A stretch of DNA of 16,780 nucleotides from an uncultured Novosphingobium sp. (GTDB lineage Bacteria; Pseudomonadota; Alphaproteobacteria; Sphingomonadales; Sphingomonadaceae), in assembly GCA_937996535.1 (NCBI GenBank), contig CALKVF010000024.1:1-16780 (forward strand), read 5' to 3'. The position numbers were made by a program, and so were the translations under genes. The notes under the pieces are model-generated. The model made no database searches. It had not been told where the DNA came from and was given only the letters and a program-made list of their open reading frames with translations. The number at the start of each line of letters is the position of its first letter. Positions within the stretch are counted from its first letter, which is position 1. This document shows positions 1-6,530 of the stretch, piece by piece.

Positions 1-1278
1 GCGCGAGATGTAGAGGCCAAGGCCCGAGCCTTGCTCATCGCTGCGACCAAGCCGCTCAAACTTCTCGAACACCTGGGTTTGCTGCTCAGCCGAAAGGCCC
101 GGCCCCTGATCGGCGACGATCACCCGCGCGCGGGCGCCCTCACCTTCCAGTCTGATCCAGACCTGCGAGTTTTCGGGCGCATAGCGGATCGCATTGCCAA
201 TCAGGTTGAGCAGGATCTGCAGCACGCGCCGGAACTCGGCGATGGCCGGCAGGCGCTCGTCATGCTTGGGCGCGTCAAGCACGATCCCGCGTTCGTTGGC
301 CCGCACCCCAAGGATTCCACAAGCCCGGCGGGCCACGTCGGCAAGATCGATCCGATCGGGCGCGGTGTTGAAATCCTCCGCTTCGACCACTTCGAGGTCA
401 GCCAGATCCTCGACCAGCGAGAGCAGGTGCTGGCCTGCCGCAGCAATATCGGCGGCGTAATTGCTGTATTCATCGGCCAGCGGCCCAGCGAGCCGCATCC
501 GGATCGTCTCGGCATTGGCGATGATCCGGGCGATCGGCTGACGCAGCACCGGGGCAATGTCACGGCCAACCAGGCCCGGCTCGTTGCTCGGCATTATCGA
601 CTGCGGGGCGGCCTGCGGGGCCACCACAGTGCGTGCCAGTGGCTCGTCGGAAACGAGGCACAGATCGAAGCCGCCGGGCTCACGGCCCGGAATTTCGTGG
701 GGGATCAGGCTCGCGCGCCACGGCCGGTCCGAGCCCGGAACGGTCACCCGCGCGCCGTCAAGCAAGCGCCAATGGAGCGGCTGATGGTGGCTGCTGCGCT
801 CGATCGCGATGAAGTCGGTCCACGGCTGACCGATCCCGCCGCGCATCCGGGCGGCAATCTCGGTCAGATCGGCGGCCTCGGCCTCAGCCGTCAGCACGCG
901 CTGGAAGCCATCTAGCCTTGCGGTCAGTTCGGCTACATCGCGGTCGATCGCGCTGCGGTGCATGGCGGCAAGCGCCGGATCTTCGGGCGGCAGCGGGCTT
1001 GATTGCCAGCTGTCGATGCTGATGCTGCAGCCGCCATCGCTCTCGGGTTCGACTTCGACCCACGCGGTGATCAGGCCGGCGCCGTCGCTGGCCTTGATCG
1101 TCCGGGCGAGCTTGAGCCCATAGCTGCGCGCCTTGCGCACCAGTTCGAACAGCGCGGGAATCGCGATCGTGCCGGGCAGTTCGCCGCCACAGCGCAGTTG
1201 CAGGCCGGCCAGCGGCTCGTCAGCGGTGATCAACCGATCATCGCTGTCGCAATATGCCTTGGCCAGAACTGCACTCAT
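1..1278 (-). CDS. Histidine-kinase-like sensor protein lacking the phosphoacceptor His (3' end beyond window)
   Basis: I translated this frame directly: 426 codons are open from ATG 1278 to the window edge, with no stop. The C-terminal part is a clear HATPase_c domain: an N box around residues 348-368 (NLIGNAIRYAP, key Asn about 362), a G1 box DQGPGLS (Asp about 390), an F-box-like VFEKFERLG, and a G2 box GSGLGLYISR at the edge. About 120 residues earlier lies a dimerisation-helix-like stretch APVLRQPIARIIANAE. It aligns with the usual SHELRTPLNAIIG motif, but Pro (residue 243, codon 550-552) replaces the His. Residues 1-220 show no membrane segment or recognisable sensor domain, so the protein looks cytoplasmic. 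It may bind ATP and act as an allosteric or scaffold-type kinase homologue; that is inference. The start is 13 bases after the preceding stop. An in-frame GTG at 1287 is an alternative, and neither has a strong Shine-Dalgarno. Last gene of a three-gene minus-strand cluster. Confidence 0.85.
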   Translation of the reverse strand, partial: MSAVLAKAYCDSDDRLITADEPLAGLQLRCGGELPGTIAIPALFELVRKARSYGLKLARTIKASDGAGLITAWVEVEPESDGGCSISIDSWQSSPLPPEDPALAAMHRSAIDRDVAELTARLDGFQRVLTAEAEAADLTEIAARMRGGIGQPWTDFIAIERSSHHQPLHWRLLDGARVTVPGSDRPWRASLIPHEIPGREPGGFDLCLVSDEPLARTVVAPQAAPQSIMPSNEPGLVGRDIAPVLRQPIARIIANAETIRMRLAGPLADEYSNYAADIAAAGQHLLSLVEDLADLEVVEAEDFNTAPDRIDLADVARRACGILGVRANERGIVLDAPKHDERLPAIAEFRRVLQILLNLIGNAIRYAPENSQVWIRLEGEGARARVIVADQGPGLSAEQQTQVFEKFERLGRSDEQGSGLGLYISR

Positions 1279-1291
1279 CGCGTTCACCGGA

Positions 1292-2260
1292 TCACAGTCC
1301 GGGGTAGGCTGCGGAACGAGCCAGCAGTGCTGCGGCCTGATCGGCGCCGATCACATCAAAGCCCACCGGCAGGGCCGCATCGGGATTGAGCGCGCTGAAC
1401 TGCTCCTCGATCTGCTTGGGCTTGAGCCCAGCGGCACGCAGGGCGAGCGCGAACCGCGCCAATTGCCCTTCATTGGCAGACAGCACGGCCATGTCGCGAT
1501 CCTGCCCCGAAGCCAGGGCGAGCGCGGTCAGGAAAATCGCGAGCCCCGCGTGGGGCACTGACAGCGCGGCCATCGCCCCGCCGCCCAGCCCGGAAACCAG
1601 ACGCGACACCAGTCCCAACCGGCTGCGGCTTTCGTCATAGCTGCCGCGAATAGTCAGTTCCGCCGCCGAGCAGCGCGCCTGAGCGGCATCATCATCGCCG
1701 GCGTGGTTGCGCAGCGCCAGCAACACGACATGGATCAGATCGCCCGGCAGTTCGGTCAGCGGCAGCTCCATGCGGCGCTGGGTCTGCGCAAAGCGCGCCT
1801 GAGCGGCCAGCAGCGCCATCGCATTGCCGGCGGTATTGCTCTCGCTCGACGCGATCAGCGCCTGCAGCAGCGGGGACAGTACCGGATCGAGCGCCAAGCG
1901 GGCCTGCAGCCGCTCGGTCAGCTGCCATTCCAGTGCCAGGCAATGGAGGTGGGATAGCAAGCCGGGATGACAGATGAAGCTGGCAACAAGGTTACCAACG
2001 ACCTGCTCGTCATATTCGGGCGAATCGGTTGTTTCGGTGGTGCCACCAAGCGCATCGAGCAGTTGGCGGGCGATGCTCGACATCATGCCCCGAACCCGGG
2101 CAACGATCTCGTCGCTGAACATCGAATGTTCGTCATTGGCCAGCAAATGCCTGAGAATTGGCGATATCGTGCCAATCAAGGCATCGCCGTGCGCAAGTTC
2201 ATCGCGCAGGATCGTCTCTACCGGCGTTCCGGCCACAGGGAGGGCAGCTTTCGCGTTCAT
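1292..2260 (-). CDS. Uncharacterised helical protein, 322 residues
   Basis: I do not recognise this family. The chosen ATG at 2260 gives 322 residues starting MNAKAALPVAGTP. The frame is open further upstream to 2434, but that extension is Arg-rich, has no protein-like character and overlaps the preceding gene. GTG 2278 is the other candidate start; a GGGACGG stretch lies just before ATG 2260. The protein is rich in Leu, Ala and charged residues, with predicted amphipathic helices throughout. A notable segment is QTQRRMELPLTELPGDLIHV (about 160-179), and a more hydrophobic Gly/Ala-rich stretch lies at about 216-251, too weak to call a firm membrane segment. There is no catalytic motif. It sits 23 bases after the membrane pseudoenzyme gene and 13 bases before the histidine-kinase-like gene, so the three are probably cotranscribed. 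A role with that kinase homologue is inferred from position only. Confidence 0.75.
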   Translation of the reverse strand: MNAKAALPVAGTPVETILRDELAHGDALIGTISPILRHLLANDEHSMFSDEIVARVRGMMSSIARQLLDALGGTTETTDSPEYDEQVVGNLVASFICHPGLLSHLHCLALEWQLTERLQARLALDPVLSPLLQALIASSESNTAGNAMALLAAQARFAQTQRRMELPLTELPGDLIHVVLLALRNHAGDDDAAQARCSAAELTIRGSYDESRSRLGLVSRLVSGLGGGAMAALSVPHAGLAIFLTALALASGQDRDMAVLSANEGQLARFALALRAAGLKPKQIEEQFSALNPDAALPVGFDVIGADQAAALLARSAAYPGL

Positions 2261-2283
2261 GCCCGTCCCATAGCGCACCTTGG

Positions 2284-3507
2284 TTAAGGCCGCGTTAGGA
2301 CAAGTTCGCCGCGCGGCAGCACTATTCCGGCCAGCACCACCAGCGCCGCGGCGATGGATATTGCCGCCTCGCCGCGCCCGGCGCCGATGAACCCGGCGAG
2401 CAGGATCGCAAGCAAGCTGCGGTCCATCAACCATGCCGTCCAGCGGCCCGACAGCGCCCGCGGGACAAGCCGCAGTACGCCTACCAGCATGAACGGCGCG
2501 AAGAAGCGGGTCAGCAGATGGTCGCCCGGCGTTACCGGCATGGCGCTGCCGGCAAGGCCGATGATGATCGCATCGAGCAGCCAGCCATAGGCACGGCGCC
2601 CGCCAACCATCCGTGCAGGCCGGCCGGGATCACCTTCAATCCGGGCAAGTGACGCAGTGGTTTCGCACAGCAGCCAGCTGATCGCCGCAAGGCCGAGGCC
2701 CAGCGCAGGCAGGCCGAGCCAGCCAGTGCCGAGCGCAATCGCCCCCATTGCGCCCGAGGCAATCGCCACCACCCCTGCGCCGCTTCCGGCATGGAGCAGT
2801 GCCGGGCCCAGTAGCCGCACCGCCAGCAAGCCAAACCCGCGTGAGGGGTTCAAGGGTTCATCCCCGCGCGTGCGCTGGCGGATCCACTGCGGCTCAAGCG
2901 CGTGGGCTTCTTCCTCGCTGCGCACCAGGGTCCAGAACAGCGTGCCCGCCGACGTTGCCGGGATCGGGCGCTGGCGCACCCCGCCTTGCAAGGCGATGCG
3001 CTGCAAGGCCGACGCGGCATCGCAATCGGCCGGAAGCTCGGCAATCTGTTCGACCAGACGCCCGGGGATCCGCATCGCCGCTGCCGAAGCGTGGTTGAGG
3101 TCAATCCGCTCGAACCCGGCGGCAAGCCCCTGCTCGATCGGTTGGACCAGCACGGCTTGGCCTTGTTCGAGCGTGGCGGCGGCTTCGGCTGTCGAGGCGA
3201 AGAGCCCATCGCCGAGCACGAAAACCTCGTCGCTCGTCGTCACAAGGCCGAGCAACTGGCGCGGACCGGCGATGACGTTGAACTGCGCGCCGGCGGCTTC
3301 GGCGGCGTGCTGCAATTCGATCAGGTCAGGCGAAATGCCGTGGGCGAGGCAGACGATCCGTTCGCATTGCAGCGCCAGCATCAGCCCAAGCTGTTGACGC
3401 GCAACGGTCATCCCGCCGATGCGCAGGAACGCGCGCGGCAGGGTGCTGCCTGGGGCAGCCGGTTCGAGCATGGTCAACAAGGCGACCCGCAGGGTCTTTC
3501 TCCGCAC
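2284..3507 (-). CDS. Membrane protein: degenerate nucleotidyltransferase-like domain fused to degenerate CDP-alcohol phosphatidyltransferase-like domain
   Basis: With a GTG start at 3507 the product has 407 residues. The N-terminal half (about 5-210) resembles a GT-A/NTP-transferase fold: a first strand RVALLTML, then LPRAFLRIGGMTVARQQL (about 23-40), where sugar-phosphate nucleotidyltransferases have PKpLlpvgGkPlie, and FVLGDGLF (about 96-103), a plausible metal-site Asp. The Gly-rich LAAGxGxR loop is absent. The C-terminal half is hydrophobic, with about five or six membrane segments. It contains E-x2-P-G-x2-A-R-x8-G-x3-D-x3-I (residues 291-316), spaced exactly like the CDP-alcohol phosphatidyltransferase signature D-x2-D-G-x2-A-R-x8-G-x3-D-x3-D, but three of the four Asp are changed (to E, P and I). 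The layout recalls bifunctional inositol-phosphate cytidylyltransferase/phosphatidyltransferase fusions, so this is probably a catalytically reduced relative. The start is uncertain: ATG 3588 and ATG 3471 are alternatives. An upstream frame to 3618 would overlap the divergent gene, and 3471 would remove the first strand. Confidence 0.75.
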   Translation of the reverse strand: MRRKTLRVALLTMLEPAAPGSTLPRAFLRIGGMTVARQQLGLMLALQCERIVCLAHGISPDLIELQHAAEAAGAQFNVIAGPRQLLGLVTTSDEVFVLGDGLFASTAEAAATLEQGQAVLVQPIEQGLAAGFERIDLNHASAAAMRIPGRLVEQIAELPADCDAASALQRIALQGGVRQRPIPATSAGTLFWTLVRSEEEAHALEPQWIRQRTRGDEPLNPSRGFGLLAVRLLGPALLHAGSGAGVVAIASGAMGAIALGTGWLGLPALGLGLAAISWLLCETTASLARIEGDPGRPARMVGGRRAYGWLLDAIIIGLAGSAMPVTPGDHLLTRFFAPFMLVGVLRLVPRALSGRWTAWLMDRSLLAILLAGFIGAGRGEAAISIAAALVVLAGIVLPRGELVLTRP

Positions 3508-3602
3508 CTGTCTGGGAACAGGCGGCAGCTTTAGGGCATTGCGCGGCGGATACCAAGCTAAAGTGGGGTTTAAAGCGCGCCGCAACATGGTAAACAGCGG
3601 CC
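3508..3602. promoter_or_regulatory. Divergent intergenic region, presumed to hold both promoters
   Basis: These 95 bases separate two divergently transcribed genes and are visibly richer in A/T than their surroundings, with a TTTAAA palindrome at 3570-3575 and runs such as CTAAAG. Promoters for both directions should lie here by layout, if the GTG start at 3507 is right. I could not identify a convincing pair of -35/-10 boxes for either strand. The best minus-strand candidate is TTGCGG followed 17 bases later by TTTAGC, which is weak. Confidence 0.35.
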
Positions 3603-6215
3603 ATGACCGGGGGATCACGCATAGTCGCCATCGATGCCGCCAACGCCGAGAGCGTGAGCGAGGACGCAGCCGTCAACACGGCGAGCGAAGCCGAAACCGT
3701 AACGGTTGAGGATTGGGATGCTGGGGAGGATGCCGCCTCCCCCACGCTGCGCCGCTGGCCAACCGTGCTCGGCGCGCTGGTCGCCATTGCGGCAGTGGCA
3801 GCGTGGACCGCAGCCTTCATTATCGCGCATCAGCCCGAGCTTGGCCCCGATGGCACGCTGCTGCAGTGGACGGCCTGGATCCGCGACTGGTCGGTTCCCG
3901 TGCTGCTAGTCTGCGTGGTCTGGCTGCTCGCCATGCGCAACAGCCGGCGCGAGGCGCAGCGCTTTGGCGCGAGCGCCCGGATGCTGAGCGAGGAATCTGC
4001 CCGGCTCGAAACCCGGCTCGTCACGGTCAACCACGAGCTGAGCCTGGCCCGCGAATTCATTACTGCCCAAGCGCGCGATCTTGAAGCCCTGGGGCGGGTC
4101 GCGGGTGAACGACTTGGCGAACATGCCGATCGCCTGGCCGGGTTGATTTCCGACAACGGCAAGCGGATCGATACGATCGGAACCGTCAGCGAAGCTGCGC
4201 TCGACAATATGGAGAAGCTGCGCTTCCAGCTGCCGGTCATCGCCAGTTCGGCCAAGGATGTGACCAACAATATCGGCGCGGCCGGGCGCACCGCCCACGC
4301 CCAGATCGAGGAAATGGTCCAGGGCTTCAACCGCCTCAACCAGTTCGGTCAGGCCAGTGAGCAGCAGGTCGAAGCCCTGCGCCAGCAGGTTGATGCAGCG
4401 CTGGGCGAATTTACCCGCCAGCTCGAAACCATCGAAGGGACCACCCAGGCCCGCTTTGCCGCCCTTGCCGAACAGAGCGCCGACTTCCGCGCCCGGCTCG
4501 ATGGGCACGAGGGCGAAGCGCTGGCAGCCGTGCGCACCCGCGCGGCGGCACTGGGCGAAGAGCTTGAAACCACCCGCCAGCAGCTCGACCTGCACGAGGC
4601 AGAAAGCCTGACCTCACTGCGCGCCCGCCTCACCGCAGTGCGCGATGAAAGTGCAGCGATCACCCGTGCACTGCGGGAAGGTGAGATTTCGGCCCAGGAT
4701 GCCTGGCGCCGCGCGATCACACAGCTTGAAAGCGATCTTGAAGCCGCCGTTACCCGCGTTGCCGGGATCGACGAACAGGCCATGGCCACGGCCCGCCAGC
4801 GGCTTGCCGCACTGGCCGAAGAGGCCGAACTGTTCGACGGTCGCATGGCAGAGCGCGATCACACCTTTGCCGAGGCGATCGAAACCCGCCGGGTCGATTT
4901 CCTCCAGCGCCACGCCGAATTTAGCGAGACGCTTACCGCCCAGATCGCCGCGCTCGATGCCGAAATCGCCGCACGCCGGAGCGAACAGGAACAGAGCGCG
5001 CAGCAGCTTGCCAGCCACTCCGAGACGATCAGCGCGCAGTTGGCCAACTTCTCGGCGCGGATGGCCGAAATCGCGGCCCACGGCGGCGAGGCCGAGGCCG
5101 CGGTCGCCCGCAGCCTGGAAACCCTGGCCGAGCGGCTTGTCGCGAGCCGCGATGCACTGACCGGGACCGACCAGATCATCGCCGGGCTGACCGATGACAG
5201 CGTGCGCCTGCTCGAACTGATCCGCGCCGGGGTCACCCACAGCGAGGAAGATCTGCCGGCCGCCTTCGCCAGCAACGAGGCCCGCCTTGAAGAACTGCTC
5301 GCCAAGGCCCGCACCCTGCGCGACGTGGTCGTGGCCGCTGAAACCCATGGCGATGGCCTGGCCGCTCATACCGAGCGCGCGGGCCTTGGGCTTGATCACG
5401 GCATGGCGCGCGCCGCCGAACTCGAAACTGCGCTGGCCGACCGCCTCGCCGCGATTGCCGGGCTAGGCCAGTCGCTCGATGACCTGCAGGCCCGCAATGC
5501 TGCCGTGTCTGAGCAGGCCCAAGCTGAACTCGCCGCCGCGATCACCCAGCTTGATGGGGCAGCGCGCGATGCCGTGGCCGGGATCGGCGCGATGAGCGCG
5601 AGCGAAATCACCGCGCTCGCCAACCGGATCGGCGATGAAAGCGGCCCGGCGCTTGACCGCGCGGTGCGCGCCCGCGCAGCCGAGGTTGCTGGGCAGCTCG
5701 AACAGGCTGCGGCCCATGCGGCCGGGGTCAGCCGCGAAGCGGCGCTGCAACTGCGCGACCAGTTGGGCAAGGTCGATGAACTGGCCGGCAATCTTGAACG
5801 CCGGGTAACCCAGGCGCGCGAACGCGCGCAGGAGCAGGTCGACAATGATTTTGCCCGCCGGGTCGCGCTGATCACCGAAAGCCTCAATTCGGCTTCAATT
5901 GACATCGCCCGCGCGATGGACGCCGATGTCACCGACACCGCCTGGGCGGCCTATCTGCGCGGGGATCGCGGGATCTTCACCCGCCGCGCCGTGCGCCTGC
6001 TCGACACGCCCGAAGCGAAGGCCGTGGTCCAGCTCTATGAGAGCGACCGCGATTTCCGCGATCACGTGGCGCGTTATATCCACGATTTCGAAGCCATGCT
6101 GCGCCAGCTGCTGTCGGCCCGCGATGGTCACGCGATGGGCGTGACCCTGCTGTCATCCGACATGGGCAAGCTCTATGTCGCGCTGGCTCAGGCGATCGAG
6201 CGCCTGCGCCGCTAA
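3603..6215 (+). CDS. Large membrane-anchored coiled-coil protein, 870 residues
   Basis: I do not know a named family member. Layout: an acidic N-terminal tail (1-48); two membrane segments (about 52-75 and 96-112) joined by a short loop; a basic stretch RNSRREAQR (112-120); then about 650 residues of almost uninterrupted Ala/Glu/Arg/Leu-rich helix typical of long coiled coils; and a distinct C-terminal helical domain of about 95 residues (776-870) with aromatic and charged residues (for example YESDRDFRDHVARYIHDFEA). Residues 299-356 contain two related 29-residue units. By the positive-inside rule both ends should be cytoplasmic, with a short periplasmic hairpin. A structural, scaffolding or envelope/chromosome-organising role is possible, but nothing in the sequence fixes it. 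ATG 3603 follows a weak GCGG stretch. Stop TAA is 5 bases from the stop of the convergent DUF1467 gene. It diverges from the three-gene minus-strand cluster. Confidence 0.85.
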   Translation: MTGGSRIVAIDAANAESVSEDAAVNTASEAETVTVEDWDAGEDAASPTLRRWPTVLGALVAIAAVAAWTAAFIIAHQPELGPDGTLLQWTAWIRDWSVPVLLVCVVWLLAMRNSRREAQRFGASARMLSEESARLETRLVTVNHELSLAREFITAQARDLEALGRVAGERLGEHADRLAGLISDNGKRIDTIGTVSEAALDNMEKLRFQLPVIASSAKDVTNNIGAAGRTAHAQIEEMVQGFNRLNQFGQASEQQVEALRQQVDAALGEFTRQLETIEGTTQARFAALAEQSADFRARLDGHEGEALAAVRTRAAALGEELETTRQQLDLHEAESLTSLRARLTAVRDESAAITRALREGEISAQDAWRRAITQLESDLEAAVTRVAGIDEQAMATARQRLAALAEEAELFDGRMAERDHTFAEAIETRRVDFLQRHAEFSETLTAQIAALDAEIAARRSEQEQSAQQLASHSETISAQLANFSARMAEIAAHGGEAEAAVARSLETLAERLVASRDALTGTDQIIAGLTDDSVRLLELIRAGVTHSEEDLPAAFASNEARLEELLAKARTLRDVVVAAETHGDGLAAHTERAGLGLDHGMARAAELETALADRLAAIAGLGQSLDDLQARNAAVSEQAQAELAAAITQLDGAARDAVAGIGAMSASEITALANRIGDESGPALDRAVRARAAEVAGQLEQAAAHAAGVSREAALQLRDQLGKVDELAGNLERRVTQARERAQEQVDNDFARRVALITESLNSASIDIARAMDADVTDTAWAAYLRGDRGIFTRRAVRLLDTPEAKAVVQLYESDRDFRDHVARYIHDFEAMLRQLLSARDGHAMGVTLLSSDMGKLYVALAQAIERLRR
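4497..4670 (+). repeat. Two tandem 29-residue helical units inside the coiled-coil gene
   Basis: Residues 299-327 (beginning LDGHEGEALAAVRTRAA) and 328-356 (beginning LDLHEAESLTSLRARLT) align without gaps at a period of 29 residues. They share the LD-x-HE-x-E-x-L start and an R-x-R-x-x-A-x-x-x-E core. The preceding 25 residues (274-298) may be a weaker third unit. This is either an old internal duplication or convergent heptad patterning. Confidence 0.4.
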
Positions 6216-6220
6216 GCGGT

Positions 6221-6529
6221 TCAGCCCTTGGCCGCGCCGCTGGCGGGGATGGCGTAGAGATCGGGCGCCCCGCCCGTGTAATCGAGATCCTGCGCCGTTA
6301 CCCAGCCCTGGGTGTAGTTGAGGTAGAACAGCGCGAAGAGGATCACCGCCAGCACGGTGGCGCGCTTGGCGATCCGGCGCGGGTTGAAGTTTGCCGGAGC
6401 GCTGTCGATCTGGCCGGGCACCCGCTCGGCCCCGTCCTCAGCCAGCGTGCGCAATCCGAACGGCATGACCAGAAACGCGCTCATCACCCAGAACAGGGTG
6501 AAAATCGCCAGGGCGGAAGTCCAACGCAT
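6221..6529 (-). CDS. DUF1467 family small inner-membrane protein
   Basis: This 102-residue protein begins MRWTSALAIFTLFWVMSAF and has two membrane segments (about 5-24 and 66-85). A conserved-looking middle contains MPFGLRT and VPGQIDSAPANFNPRR, and the second helix is followed by NYTQGW. This matches my memory of DUF1467, a small alphaproteobacterial family of unknown function. ATG 6529 lies one base after the ribonuclease J stop (TGATATG) with GGAGAA about eight bases upstream, so translation is probably coupled to rnj. A longer frame to 6622 is only an Arg/Pro-rich shadow of rnj. It is the last gene of the long minus-strand operon in this window and ends 5 bases from a convergent gene, leaving no room for a private terminator. 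Confidence 0.9.
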   Translation of the reverse strand: MRWTSALAIFTLFWVMSAFLVMPFGLRTLAEDGAERVPGQIDSAPANFNPRRIAKRATVLAVILFALFYLNYTQGWVTAQDLDYTGGAPDLYAIPASGAAKG

Positions 6530-6530
6530 A

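Noticed and set aside
31..915. Long plus-strand open frame of 294 codons
   Set aside because: It lies opposite the histidine-kinase-like gene, whose frame shows clear HATPase boxes. The plus-strand translation has no recognisable domain and is a GC-rich antisense shadow.
4614..5399. Minus-strand open frame of 261 codons inside the coiled-coil gene
   Set aside because: Gly/Phe/Asp-rich antisense of a coiled-coil coding region. The plus-strand frame is continuous for 870 codons with membrane helices and a defined C-terminal domain.
6206..6223. Small inverted repeat CCGC-TAA-GCGG at the convergent stop codons, considered as a bidirectional terminator
   Set aside because: The stem is only four base pairs with a three-base loop and no T run follows on either strand, so it is too weak to call.
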